64,000 nucleotides of DNA from Cannabis sativa (taxonomy: Eukaryota > Streptophyta > Magnoliopsida > Rosales > Cannabaceae), in assembly GCF_029168945.1 (NCBI RefSeq), contig NC_083603.1, forward strand, positions 15,996,001-16,060,000, read 5' to 3'. The notes under the pieces are model-generated. The model was given only the letters and a program-made list of their open reading frames with translations, had not been told where the DNA came from and did not search any database. Made by a program: the position numbers and the translations under genes. Below, piece by piece: positions 21,290 to 33,071 of this stretch (within the stretch, counting starts at the first letter, position 1; the number at the start of each line of letters is the position of its first letter).

Positions 21290-24200
21290 ATGCGCCGTCA
21301 AGGACAAGCAGTGATATTACCAGTTGATCCTGAAATCGAGAAAACTTGTAGGAGAAATCGAAAGAACAAGAGGCAAGAGGGAGTTTCAGCAACTGCTGAA
21401 ACTTCAGACATTATGGCTGCCAATGCTGCAAACAATGGAGGCAATAATGGTAACAATGGTGGCGCAGTAGAAGATCAAGCTAATGGCCGCAGCTTGAGAG
21501 ATTACATTCTCCCTACTCTGACGGGAGTGCAGTCGTGTATCAGGCCACCTAAGATGGATGCAAATAACTTTGAGATCAAACCTGCCATACTTCAGATGGT
21601 GCAGTCTTCAATTCAGTTTGGTGGCCTCCCTTCTGAAGATCCTAATCTGCATCTCTCTAACTTCATGGAACTTTGTGAAACCTTTAAAGTTAATGGAGTT
21701 AGTGATGATGCCATTCGACTGAGACTGTTCCCATTCTCTCTTAGAGAACGAGCCAAGAGTTGGCTAAACTCCTTGCCACCCAATTCTATCGCCACCTGGA
21801 ATGATCTGGCAACGAAATTCTTGTCAAAGTTCTTTCCTCCAGCCAAGTCTGCAAAGCTGAGAGGAGAAATCAATAACTTCTGCCAACAAGATAATGAATC
21901 TCTCCATGAGGCTTGGGAGAGGTTTAAAGATCTGATCAGAAAGTGCCCTCACCATGGTATAGAGAAGTGGATGCTGGTCCACAACTTCTACAATGGGTTG
22001 GTAGGAAACACAAGAACTTTAATAGATGCAGCAGCTGGAGGAGCTTTTATGAGGAAGAGTGCTAATGAGGCTTATGATCTATTGGAGGAGATGGCTCTAA
22101 ACAATCAACAGTGGCCAACTGAGAGGAGTCAATCAAAGAAGGTAGCTGGTGTGTTAGAGGTTGATGCCATCACAAAGTTGACAGCAGAGGTTGAGGCATT
22201 GACAAAGATAATTGCAGGGCAAGCTAAACAAGCCCAAGTTGTGTGTGAGTTATGTCGGGGAAGCCATCACTTTTCAGAATGCCAAGCTGATGTGGATGAT
22301 TTGCCAATGGATGAAGCTAAAGCCATTGGAAACTATTGACAAAACAACAACAACAACTATGGGTTCAACCAGGGTAATAACCGAAGAAATAGTGGGTTCT
22401 ATCAGCAACAAAATCAGAACCAGAATCAGAATTAACAGTTTAATCAGCAACAAACCTCTGGTGGAAATTCTAGTTTGCAGACAAATTTACTGCTTCAATT
22501 CATGACTGAAACTAGATCTTCAATCAAAGACACTCGTGCATTACGGATGGGCCAACTAGCAACTCAAGTAGCAACCCGTCCTCAAGGGAATTTTCCTAGC
22601 ACAACTGAAGTAAACCCCAAGGAAAACTGCAAGACAATTACCCTGAGAAGCGGTAAAAATTATGATGGTCCTGAATTGCCACAACTAGTGAATGGAGAAA
22701 AGGAGAATGAAGAGCAACCGATGTCGACCCCAACACCCACTCCAACGAAGGCTACTGATAGTCAAACACAGCCACAACAGTCTCCACCAACTAATATTGA
22801 TCACCATGTAAAAATACCATACCCTCAAAGGCTTAGAAAGTCAAGCTTAGACAAGCAGTTCACCAAATTCCTGGAAGTGTTCAAAAGACTTCACATTAAC
22901 ATTCCCTTTGCTGAAGCTTTAGAGCAGATGCCAAGTTATGTGAAGTTTATGAAGGAAATCCTGTCAAAGAAGAGAAAGATGGAGGATTATGAGACAGTTG
23001 CTCTAACTGAAGAGTGCAGCGCCATCCTACAGAAGAAACTCCCTCCTAAACTCAGAGATCCAGGGAGTTTCACTATTCCTTGTACTATAGGAAAAATTGA
23101 GGGAATAAATGCACTTTGTGACTTGGGAGCTAGCATTAACTTGATGCCTCTATCGGTGTTTAAAAGGCTAAGCTTGGGTGAAGCAAAGCCAACAACAGTA
23201 ACTCTCCAATTGGCGGACCGATCACTAGCCCATCCTAGAGGAGTCATTGAGGATGTGTTAGTTAAGGTTGACAAGTTCATCTTTCCAGCTGACTTCATCG
23301 TTTTGGATATGGAAGAAGATAGCAATGTCCCAATTATTCTTGGGAGACCATTTTTGGCAACTGGCCAAGCCTTAATCGATGTTCAGAAGGGTGAATTAAA
23401 GCTGAGAGTCCAAGGAGAAGAAGTGGTCTTTAATGTGCTAAAGGCTATGACGTACCCAAAGGCAAGTGATAACTGTTTCTTCATTGATTTGATTGATGAA
23501 ATGGTGAGTGAGAAAAAGTTGCTAGATGATCCTCTTGAACTAAGTCTAACTGAAGATGAATTGACGGAGCAAGAAGGACAAGAGGTCATGGGGTATGTGA
23601 AGTGGCTTGATTCCTATGGGCCTTTGAACAGAAGATATTTTGAGGAATTGGGAGCGGTTCCAAAAGAGCTAAAGCCATCTATTGAAAAGCCCCCAGAACT
23701 TGAATTGAAGGTGCTTCCTAGTCACTTGAGGTATGAGTTTTTGGGTCAAGATAAAAAGCTGCCAGTTATTGTTTCAGCTTCTCTCTCTGATGTGGAAACT
23801 GATAGACTTTTGAGGGTGCTCCGAGCTCATAACAAGGCCATCGCTTGGACACTAGGTGATGTTAAAGGAATCAGTCCATCAACAGTGATGCATCGAATTC
23901 TCATGGAAGACAATGCCAAACCAACTATTGATGCTCAACGAAGACTCAATCCACCCATGAAAGAAGTAGTCAGAAAAGAAGTAGTTAAGTGGTTGGATGC
24001 TGGAGTTGCTTATCCTATTTCAGATAGTAAGTGGGTTAGCCCGGTGCAAGTGGTCCCGAAGAAAGGTGGAATGACGGTGATCAAGAATGAAAAGAATGAG
24101 TTGATTCCTACAAGAACAGTCACTGGTTGGAGGATCTGCATCGATTATAGGAAACTCAACAAAGCAACAAGAAAAGATCACTTCCCTTTGCCCTTCATTG

Positions 24201-26602
24201 ATCAAATGCTAGACAGATTAGCTGGGCAAGAATATTACTGTTTTCTTGATGGATATTCTGGATACCACCAGATAGCTATAGCACCTGAAGACCAGGAGAA
24301 GACTACTTTCACATGTCCCTATGGTACCTTTGCTTTCAGAAGAATGCCCTTCGGCTTGTGCAACGCCCCTGCCACTTTCCAAAGGTGTATGATGGCTATC
24401 TTTTCAGATTTGATTGAATCTTGTATTGAAATTTTTATGGATGATTTCTCAGTGTTTGGTTCTTCCTTTGATCATTGTTTGGAAAATCTGGAAAAAGTAC
24501 TAACAAGGTGCGAGAAGTCTAACTTGGTGTTAAATTGGGAGAAGTGCCACTTTATGGTAACAGAAGGAATTGTTCTTGGGCACAAAATTTCAAAGGCAGG
24601 AATTGAGGTGGATAAGGCAAAGGTTTCAACAATAGAAAAATTGCCACCTCCAGTTTCTGTAAAAGGAGTGAGGAGTTTCCTGGGACATGCTGGCTTCTAC
24701 TGTAGATTTATCAAGGACTTCTCTAAAATCTCAAAACCTTTATCGAGCTTACTTGTAAATGGAGTTCCATTTGAGTTCGGAGAAGATTGTTTAAAAGCTT
24801 TCAAGATTTTAAAGGAGAAATTGATTACAGCACCGATAGTAACGTCACCAAATTGGGAACTGCCGTTTGAGTTGATGTGTGATGCTAGTGACTATGCCAT
24901 TGGAGCGGTTCTGGGTTAGAGAGTTGACAAAGTATTCCACAGAATCTACTATGCTAGTAGAACTCTGAATGATGCTCAATTAAACTATGCCACTACAGAG
25001 AAAGAAATGCTGGCAATAGTGTTTGCTTGTGACAAATTTCGACCCTACCTAATTGGAAATAAGGTAATTGTCTACACAGATCATTCAGCAATCAAATACC
25101 TTATGACCAAGAAGGATGCAAAACCAAGACTGATTCGGTGGGTACTTTTACTTCAAGAGTTCGACTTAGAGATAAAAGATAAAAAGGGCACCGAGAACCT
25201 GGTAGCAGACCACTTGTCAAGATTAGAGCTGCAAGAGAGTCAGAATACAAAGGAGGTACAAATAAATGAGCAATTTCCTGATGAACAACTCTTTAGTGTG
25301 AGGGAAAACCTGATGGTACCGTGGTACGCTGACTATGTTAATTTCTTGGCTGCAAAAATAACTCCACCCGAGCTTTCGCGTCAACAATTGAAGAAATTCT
25401 TTTCTGAGGTGAAACATTACTATTGGGAATAACCAATCCTCTACAAGCACTGCGCTGATCAGATCATAAGGAGATGTGTGCCTGAAGAGGAGATGTATTC
25501 TATCCTAAATCACTGTCATGCTTTACCATGTGGGGGACATTTTAGTGGAAATAGAACAGCTGCAAAGGTGTTGCAAAGTGGATTCTTTTGGCCAACGCTA
25601 TTCAAGGATGCTACTACTTTTGTAAAGGCATGTGATCGTTGTCAACGAACAGGTAATATCTCAAGAAGAAACGAGATGCCTTTAACAGGAATCTTTGAAG
25701 TTGAATTGTTTGATGTATGGGGAATAGACTTTATGGGTCCTTTTCCTTCATCCTTTAGCAATCAGTACATTGTTTTGGGTGTTGATTATGTGTCTAAATG
25801 GGTCGAAGCTTCAGCTACACCTCAAAATGATGGAAAGACAGTTCTCCGCTTCTTACAAAAGAACATTTTTACTCGGTTTGGTACTCCTCGAGCAATAGTA
25901 AGCGATGAAGGGAGCCACTTCTGTAACAAGCAGTTTGAAGCACTTCTTTCAAGATATGGTGTCCGACATCGAACTGCTTTACCATACCACCCCCAAAGTA
26001 ATGGCCAAGCTGAAATCTCTAACCGAGAGATTAAGATGATTCTAGAGAAAACAGTGCAAAGATCAAGGAAAGATTGGTCAAGGAAGTTAGATGACGCACT
26101 GTGGGCATACAGAACAGCTTTCAAAACACCGATTGGCATGTCCCCATATCGGTTGGTGTTTGGAAAGGCTTGTCATTTATCGGTGGAGTTAGAGCATAGA
26201 GCTTTTTGGGCCATGAAGACTCTTAACATGGAACTAAAAGCTGCAGGGGAGAAAAGACTGTTACAACTGAATGAGCTAGATGAGTTTCGGAACGAAGCCT
26301 ATGAAAACGCAAAGATATACAAGGAGAGAACTAAAAAGTGGCATGATCAAGGTCTAATACGGAAAGAGTTTCAACCAGGGCAGCAAGTGTTACTCTTTAA
26401 TTCAAGGCTGAAACTGTTTCCTGGAAAGTTGAAATCAAGATGGTCGGGACCATTTACGGTGGTCAAGGTGTTTCCTTATGGAGCGGTGGAGTTAAAAGGT
26501 GAAAGTCCAACAACTTTCAAAGTCAATGGACAGCGTTTAAAGCTCTACTTGGGAGGTCAGTTTGACCAAGCCAAGTCCGCCATGATCTTGGCGCCACTTT
26601 GA
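21290..26602 (+). pseudogene. gag-pol: Athila gag-pol, single frame with four in-frame stops
   Basis: The first ATG in frame is 21290 (MRRQGQ). All parts to 26602 share one frame. In order: a Gag capsid-like domain (about 21600-22150, with [22 protein letters not shown] Retrotrans_gag features), a CX2CX4HX4C-like knuckle ([13 protein letters not shown]), aspartic protease (DLGAS at 23120-23134), reverse transcriptase (FMDD at 24434-24445), RNase H ([21 protein letters not shown]) and integrase. The integrase keeps its HHCC finger ([16 protein letters not shown]) and DDE segments ([31 protein letters not shown]). Stops are TGA 22337-22339, TAA 22433-22435, TAG 24917-24919 and TAA 25430-25432. 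No frameshift was found. Full-length translation is impossible, so the element would need helper proteins. Gag assembles particles; pol copies RNA to DNA and inserts it. Confidence 0.93.
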
Positions 26603-27562
26603 AGTGCAAGGCTCAGCGTCCAGCTGTATGACGATAAACACAGCGCTTCTGGGAGGCAACCCAAGTATTATTTTTCGTTAGACTTTTGATTATGTTTTAG
26701 TCTGCTTTAATATTGTTAGTATTTTTAATTTTTAGATTAGTACCAGACATTATTTCTTTTTAATTGAATCGTGAAAAGCGTGAAAAAAAAAAAATTCGAC
26801 CTGAAGCCCAGTAGTCGCGACTAGCCTTAAGCCTAGTCGCGACCTATTTTCCAAGTCGCGACCTCAGTCGCGACTTGCTGATTTTCCAGAAAGGCATGAA
26901 TTTTCATCGTTAGCTAGTCGCGACTAGCCTTAGGCCAAGTCGCGACTTGCTCACCAGAATTTCTATAAATTCACACTTTCCCCCTCATTCAACCCTACAC
27001 AAACAAAATTCAAATTTCAAATCCTCTCAGCCGACCCTACCCTATTTTCATCTCAAAAATTCAATTTTTCATCTCCAATCTTCAATCTTTTCATCTTTTC
27101 TCAAATTCCTTAAACCCAATCTAATCAAAAACCCAATTTCACTCAACAATCTACACATATCATCAAAACCCACACCAAAAAAATAACCCAAATCCAAAAA
27201 TCACCATTGTTTTCACCTTCAACTTCAAGCTTTTAAGAACATTCAACAATGGAGGTGGAGTAAAGCTTTTTCGGGTTTGTAAGTATCACTTTCTTCATTC
27301 TTTCAAGAATTTGATTAATTATTTTTAGATTTTGAGTGATATAAATGTGTGTGGTGCAAAAATATTGATGATATTGGGTTTGTTATTATTGTATTGTGGT
27401 ATTGAGTATTTGGGAATATTGTTTGAGAGAATTTTTATTTTTGGAAAAGAGAAAATTTAAGGGGAGGTGCTGCCCAATTTTTCTTAGAAAAAAAGTTTTA
27501 TAAAAAAGTTTCAGAAAAAAAAAAATACGAAAAAAAAAAATTCGAAAAAAAAGAAAAAAAAA
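26603..27562 (+). other. Athila spacer between pol and the third ORF
   Basis: Non-coding. GGGAGGCAACCCAAG near 26650 resembles a motif often seen just after Athila pol. A second GTCGCGAC cluster sits at 26814-26947. From about 26960 the sequence becomes C/T-rich with CTCTCAGCC, like a 5' untranslated leader. A candidate splice donor (GGTTTGTAAGTATC) is near 27274. A-rich sequence just before 27563 precedes the ATG. This suggests the third ORF may be expressed from its own or a spliced transcript. Confidence 0.55.
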
Positions 27563-28744
27563 ATGGCACCAAAGAGGACTAGGAATGTTGAGGAAGGTTC
27601 GTCTTCAAACCCACCACCAACGGGTTTTGATAGAACCCGCTTTGGCAGTATCGAGGCTCACAATCGCTTCGTAAGGTTGAAGAATAGAGCTTATATTGAA
27701 GATCGGGGTACTGAATTCCCGGAAAATCCATTGAGGCGCCAACCTCGGTTTGAAACGATCAGAGCGCAAATTGAGAGGATGAAGTGGGGAAGCTTTGTGG
27801 ATACTCGGGGTCGGGCTAATGTTACTATGGCCTGTGAATTCCTTACGAATTGGCCCGACCGCCGGAATGGGGAAGTGAAGGTGCGTGGAAAGAAAGTTCC
27901 CGCCACTGCTGACGCATTCAATGTGATGTTCTCTGTCCCAGATTACACTAGGGAGGAACAACGCCTCCGAATTATTGAGGAGGAAGAGCAGTTTGATATG
28001 GTGGATGTCGCAGAGACAGTGGGATTTCCTGGGTTGAGGTTCCATGACAATGATGGCATCGAGGGGTCGCCCAATATTCTATACCGGTGTGAGCTGAACC
28101 CGGTGGCAAAAACATGGCTGTACTTTGTGAGTGCTCGGTTAGTGCCCAACAAGCATTTTTCCGATGTCCAAATGGATCGCCTAAAATATGTGTACGCTAT
28201 AATGAAGGGGTACAACATTAACATTGGACAAGTCATAAGGCAAAGCATTGACCAAATCGTGCAAGGAGCCACGGGAGGTGGTTTTGGTTTGGCGGGAGTT
28301 ATCACAGAACTTTGCGGGGCATATGAAGTTCCCCAGTTAGAGTTTGACAACACGGTGTTGCCCCTTTGCAAGATGGACATCGCCTTTGTCAACAGGCTGA
28401 AAGAGCCACACCCCTATGGTCAGCCACCACCTGATGCACCGCAAGGGTGTAGGCGGCAACGTGAGCCTAGTGTTGAAGGAGAAGAAGAGGAGCAACCACT
28501 ACAATTGCCTGGGCCCATCGATCCTACAACACAATACACTCATGCACAGCTGAGTTATATAATTCAGCAGAACAACCACATGCAACAATACATGGTGCAG
28601 AGGAGTATCTATGATGAGGGACAAGTTCAGCAACTCAACTCTCTCATCAACAGAATGAACATTGGGATTGATGACCCGAACTACTTGGCACAACCTCCTC
28701 GGTTCTATCCCTATGACCAGCCGCCACCACACAACCCTTTCTGA
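27563..28744 (+). CDS. Athila third ORF (plant transposon protein domain, env position), intact
   Basis: A 393-codon intact frame starts at the ATG at 27563 (MAPKRTRNVEEGSS) after an A-rich stretch. It begins with a basic, serine-rich tail. The conserved core includes RFVRLKNRAYIEDRG, WGSFVDTRGRANVTMACEF and TWLYFVSARLVPNKHFSDVQ. It then has RLKYVYAIMKGYNINIG and a GFGLAGVITELCGAYEVP region. The C-terminus is rich in Q and P, with QLSYIIQQNNHMQQYM, possibly a coiled coil. This is the putative plant transposon protein family found downstream of pol in Athila elements. Such ORFs are sometimes called env-like, but here I see no signal peptide, furin-like site or membrane anchor, so a viral envelope role is not supported. 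Its function is unknown. It is notable that it has no stop codons while gag-pol has four. Confidence 0.85.
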   Translation: MAPKRTRNVEEGSSSNPPPTGFDRTRFGSIEAHNRFVRLKNRAYIEDRGTEFPENPLRRQPRFETIRAQIERMKWGSFVDTRGRANVTMACEFLTNWPDRRNGEVKVRGKKVPATADAFNVMFSVPDYTREEQRLRIIEEEEQFDMVDVAETVGFPGLRFHDNDGIEGSPNILYRCELNPVAKTWLYFVSARLVPNKHFSDVQMDRLKYVYAIMKGYNINIGQVIRQSIDQIVQGATGGGFGLAGVITELCGAYEVPQLEFDNTVLPLCKMDIAFVNRLKEPHPYGQPPPDAPQGCRRQREPSVEGEEEEQPLQLPGPIDPTTQYTHAQLSYIIQQNNHMQQYMVQRSIYDEGQVQQLNSLINRMNIGIDDPNYLAQPPRFYPYDQPPPHNPF

Positions 28745-30017
28745 AAGGGTCTCAGGTAAGTTTCTTTTCTCTGCATATTACTGTATACATTGGGGACAAT
28801 GTAATATTTAGTTTGGGGGGAGAGACTTAAAAAAAAAAAAAAAATTTAAATTCTGCACTTTAATTTCTGCATTTTAATTTTCTGTTTTAGTTTTTTGTTT
28901 TAGTCAAGGAATGGCAATAAGCTTGATGATAGTTGTATACTGCTGATTAGTGTGATGTGATCTGAAACTGTAAAATAACTGTGTGCTTGATTTTGTTAAC
29001 TCTTTGGATTAGTTTGGATGCTTAGAAACCTGTGTTTTTCTGCAAATACTCAAGTTGTAAAAATTGTTATAACTGTTTTACTATGGTTTGTGGTAAGATT
29101 GACAGGATAGCTTAGAACTTGCATGTTTATTCTTTTGAGGCAAAATCCTTGATAGTGTTCAATTGGAATATGACTTAGGCATTTGTTGGATAGTTTGAGC
29201 CTTTCAAGCCTACCATAATGTGTATCCCTAGTTACCCTTTTGAGCCTTAACCTGTTGTGTTTTCACCCACTGATTTGAAATGTTGCAACCACACTATTAA
29301 TTTTTATTCTCACCATGATTATCCAAAGATATCATAAGCTATATGATTAGTTTGGGGGAAAAGAAACATGTAGTGTGACATAATAGTGAGAGGAAATTTT
29401 TTTTTTTTGTAAGATTGAGAAGAAAAAAAGAAGAAAAAAAATTGTGTAATTCAATGTCACTGAAAAAAAAAAAAGAAAAAACCATTGAGAAAAAAGTTAA
29501 GAATATGATTTCAGTGATGTTGGGAAAAAAAAAATAATATATCTTCTCTCAATCTTGGTAAACTTGGGAACAGTATGAGGTTTTAGAAAAAGAAAAGTAA
29601 AAAGCTTGGGGGTTCTGTTTGTGTGCTTATGATATCTTGAGCCAAAATTGTCTCTTGCCTATCCCTGAATATCTGAGCCATATTACCTAAGCCTTGAAAA
29701 GACCTAATGATTCCAAAGAATACTGTCAACATTAGTGGAGAAAGGTAAACATGCAAGCTTATGAGTTATCGGGCTGTGGAACTAATGGAAAGAGTAAAAC
29801 TTTATTACAATGTTTCATATTTGAGTAGATTGTTGCAGTTGTACATAGTGTTATTAATTGAGCATCTGAGTTAATTGTTAGAGTTAGTAGGATCAAAATT
29901 CTAGTTTATGCAAGGAAGAAAACAGAGCATGAGTCAGCAGCGTAGTGATTATCTGATAGCGTAGTTAGTTTTTTTTATCTTACTCGGGGGCGAGTAAGAA
30001 TCTAGTTTGGGGGATTT
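28745..30017 (+). other. Athila 3' untranslated region with three polypurine-tract-like sites
   Basis: Non-coding. TAGTTTGGGGG-type purine tracts occur near 28809, 29348 and 30002. The last one adjoins the 3' LTR and is the expected plus-strand primer. Between them are A-rich low-complexity blocks (29395-29560). No gene is seen. Confidence 0.75.
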
Positions 30018-31252
30018 TGTTAGGTTATAATTAACCTATATTTCGGGTCTTTAAAGTTAGCATTATCTCGTCTATTGGTGTCTTTTGGAGAAGTTTTACG
30101 CTTGATTTTCATTATTTCAGGTTCCCGGGGTGTTAAAGTTCGAATTCAGTCAAATGGCGAAAAACTGGGACAAACTTGGAAAAAATTGGAAAATTCGGTT
30201 CCAGAAGCATCAGTAGTCGCGACCTCCAGAGAGCCAGGTCGCGACCCTTTTTCCTGGTCGCGACCCTGGTCGCGACTTCGTGAGTTTGGCAGAAACTCGG
30301 TTTTTCGAGTTTTGCCTGTAGTCGCGACCAGCTTAAATGCTAGTCGCGACTAGGTACGGAAATCGCAGATTTGACCTTATTTTGATTTTTCACTCAATTG
30401 GAGGCACACCACTCATCCCTATATAAGGAATACGACATTGAAGGTCAGAACAGAGCAAAAACAGACCTAATAGTGGAGGCAAGTGGAGAGGAAGCTATCT
30501 TGAAGACCCGGAGCGATACCACCTTCTAGTTTCTTTCTTTTACCCTTTCTATTCTTCTTTATGTTTGTTTTTATTTCTGAATTAATCATGGATGTTTTTA
30601 GAGTTATTATGAACTAAATTTCCCAATAAGGGAGGATGATGATTGTTGTTTAAGTTTATGCCTAGTTAATAAATAATTGCCATTCCTTCATCTTTTGTGT
30701 GAATACTATCTTTATTTGTGTTTAATTTCATGTGCAAGCTTGATCACCTTTTACATGTTCTATGATCCTAATTCGAAATCTGAAAAGTGAGAATTGGGAA
30801 TGCTAAAATTTGGATAGTCTAGGTTTTGATGTAAAACGAAAGTATTTACATAGCCTCAGTGACTAATAGATTATTGCTTAATGCTGATTTTGTGTTGATC
30901 TAGTTAAGAAGTTAATTAGAGAACATATTATTTAGAACCTAAAAGATCTGAAAAGAGTTAGGTTAATTTATAATCTGTCTTTCACATTGAGATAAGGATA
31001 GCAATTAGGTATTAACATAGGTAGCTTATCAACAGGATTCACCTCCCTAATCTCTCATCTTAATTAATCTTCGTTTATTTTCTCTTTAATTTCTGAGTTA
31101 TTTACTTTCAAAATTGCAAACTTATTATTTTACCAAATAGAATCATAAGTATAGTTTATTAGTACTTAATCCAATTCCCTGTGGTTCGACCTCACTTGCG
31201 TGAGATACTACTTGATACGTACACTTGCGTAATAAACAGAATTTTCGTAACA
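30018..31252 (+). repeat. Athila 3' LTR (1235 bp)
   Basis: Same termini as the 5' LTR. It carries the six-copy GTCGCGAC cluster (30214-30352) and the TATA motif at 30419. It is followed by the GAAAT target duplication. The few differences from the 5' LTR imply a fairly recent insertion relative to Copia-1. Confidence 0.95.
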
Positions 31253-33049
31253 GAAATAATATCTAAAACTAAGAGTGTTTTTCTTAAAATTAACTTTAAA
31301 ATATTAAAATGAAAATAAATTTCATATATTTTAAAAGTTAATTATGTTGCTAATCAATTTTATTAGGTTAAACTAATTTAATTAACCTGGCACAGTTATT
31401 CAAAATAGGCAAATGGACCTTCATAATTTGGGTAGTTCATGTGAGGGGGAGCTGGGTTCAGTATGTCGTACCCACTTCTATTGGCCCCCAACTCTCACAC
31501 AAGGCCCAAAAGAGAGAAATTTAACCTTAAAATAAATAACTGTTATTAATTGAATAGGTCCAAAAACTAAATGGACCTAAATAAAATCTATCATGGTGTG
31601 ACATTTTATTTAGCAACAACCTGTATGCATCTATATAATAAAATAAACATATAGGCTCACACAGGCACACATTTGGATGGATCCTATCATGTTGCTAGGT
31701 CATACACAGATGAAAGAAGATTGTAAAATTTACCTGTTACAAATTATTTACTTGACCTATTGACAATTGAACCATGGGTTAAAATTAGATCATTGGATCT
31801 GTCAACAAGTTAACCATGGCAATTTAGATCAAGCAATAATAGGTTTTATAAAACTTACACATAAGCTAAAACACATACTCTTGCAACAAGATGAACTGGA
31901 TAGTTGGATGTAGGATTTATTTAATTTTAAATAATTAAATTTCGAAAAAATAATTAAATAAAAATATAAAAAAAATATATTCAAATTTTAAAAAAAATAA
32001 AATAAAATAAAATTTAAAATTAAACCTACAATTTTGAAAAATTAGGTTTCAACTAACCTAAATATCATTTCAAAAATTTGCTAACTACTTTAAAATTTAC
32101 TGTTATTTTATAAATTAAATATTCAATAAAAATTAAAAAAGATAAATAAATATCTTTTTCACATTTTATGATTTAATTTAAATAAATAAAATAACAAAAT
32201 TTAAAAGTTAGCAAAATATCTTATATCTATTCAAAATATCATGATTATAGTTATCTTATTTTAAATTTAAATAAGGTTAAATTATTTAAAAAAATATTCA
32301 AATTTAAAAAAAATTTAATATCTGACCTTAAATTTAAAAATAAGATAAAATATAATCAAATTTAAAAATAAGATAAAAATTAAGCAAAAAGATAGATTTT
32401 TACTTGTTTTCAAATTCAAATTACACTAATATCTAAGATTAATTTTAAAAAATTCAAATTAATTTATTTCTCATAATAGATTTGAAAATTGAAAAATAAA
32501 AATCTAAATACAAAACTACACAAAAAATCAGAAGTTAATTCCATGAAATAGCATGAAAAATCGAAGAAAAACGAAAAAATTGCGAGCTGTACGGACAGTA
32601 TGCATTGCATACTGTCCGCACGCGCTGGGGAGGGGGCACGGCCGAGAAAACTCGGCGCATAGGGACATCTGCAGCATATCCGTGCGCGGATGAGGGGTTT
32701 CAGACACCACTGGGCATGTTGCTCGGACAAAATCATATCCGAACACGCACCTGACTGAGGAACACTCGGTTCCGCGCGCGTGGGGAAGATGCATCACCCT
32801 GATATTTTTCGAAACTTCAAAAAATCATAACTAATTTAAATTAAATCGAAATTGAGTTCTATAAAAAAGTAAATTGCTTAATTTTTTCCATACTATCCAA
32901 TAAAAATAATTTCAGAAACAGAATTTCAATTATTTTTCACGAAAATTCACAAACATTAATCAATCATCATATAACACACAAAACAACATGAAACCATCCA
33001 AATCACAAACAAATCATTTTAAAGTCCAAATTTCTTGCAAGCAAATCAA
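31253..33049 (-). other. Copia-1 leader, segment next to the 5' LTR, with a GC-rich patch
   Basis: Mostly AT-rich, without long frames. At 32582-32800 there is a strikingly GC-rich island with CACGCGC, GTGCGCGG and GTTCCGCGCGCG words and several TCCG(A/C)AC/GTCCG words. A smaller GC-rich patch at the same place in the Copia-2 leader (48500-48605, CGCGCGCGCG, TTGTCCGAAG, CCTCGGTCAG) suggests that this is a family feature. Nothing else is recognised. Confidence 0.6.
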
Positions 33050-33071
33050 TTACCATGGCTCTGAGGCTAGT
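33050..33071 (-). promoter_or_regulatory. Copia-1 primer-binding site
   Basis: On the minus strand CTCAGAGCCATGG follows the 5' LTR end, close to the TGGTATCAGAGCC(ATGG) initiator tRNA-Met primer site of plant copia elements. The same context, ACTGGCCTCAGAGCCATGG, adjoins the Copia-2 LTR at 48221. Confidence 0.75.

Larger units (their letters stand above)
19906..31252 (+). mobile_element. Athila-type Ty3/gypsy element, full length
   Basis: LTRs at 19906-21141 and 30018-31252 are nearly identical, with roughly a dozen differences seen by eye, and are flanked by GAAAT (19901-19905 and 31253-31257). After the 5' LTR comes TGGCGCCGTTGCCGGGGAA, the primer-binding context usual in Athila/Tat elements. 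Gag-pol occupies 21290-26602 in one frame with four stops. A separate intact ORF follows at 27563-28744, where Athila elements carry their extra, sometimes env-like, gene. A purine tract ends at 30017. It is inserted in the leader of Copia-1. Confidence 0.95.

Noticed and set aside
27563..28744. Calling the third Athila ORF a viral envelope protein
   Set aside because: There is no signal peptide, cleavage site or transmembrane anchor; only its position resembles env.
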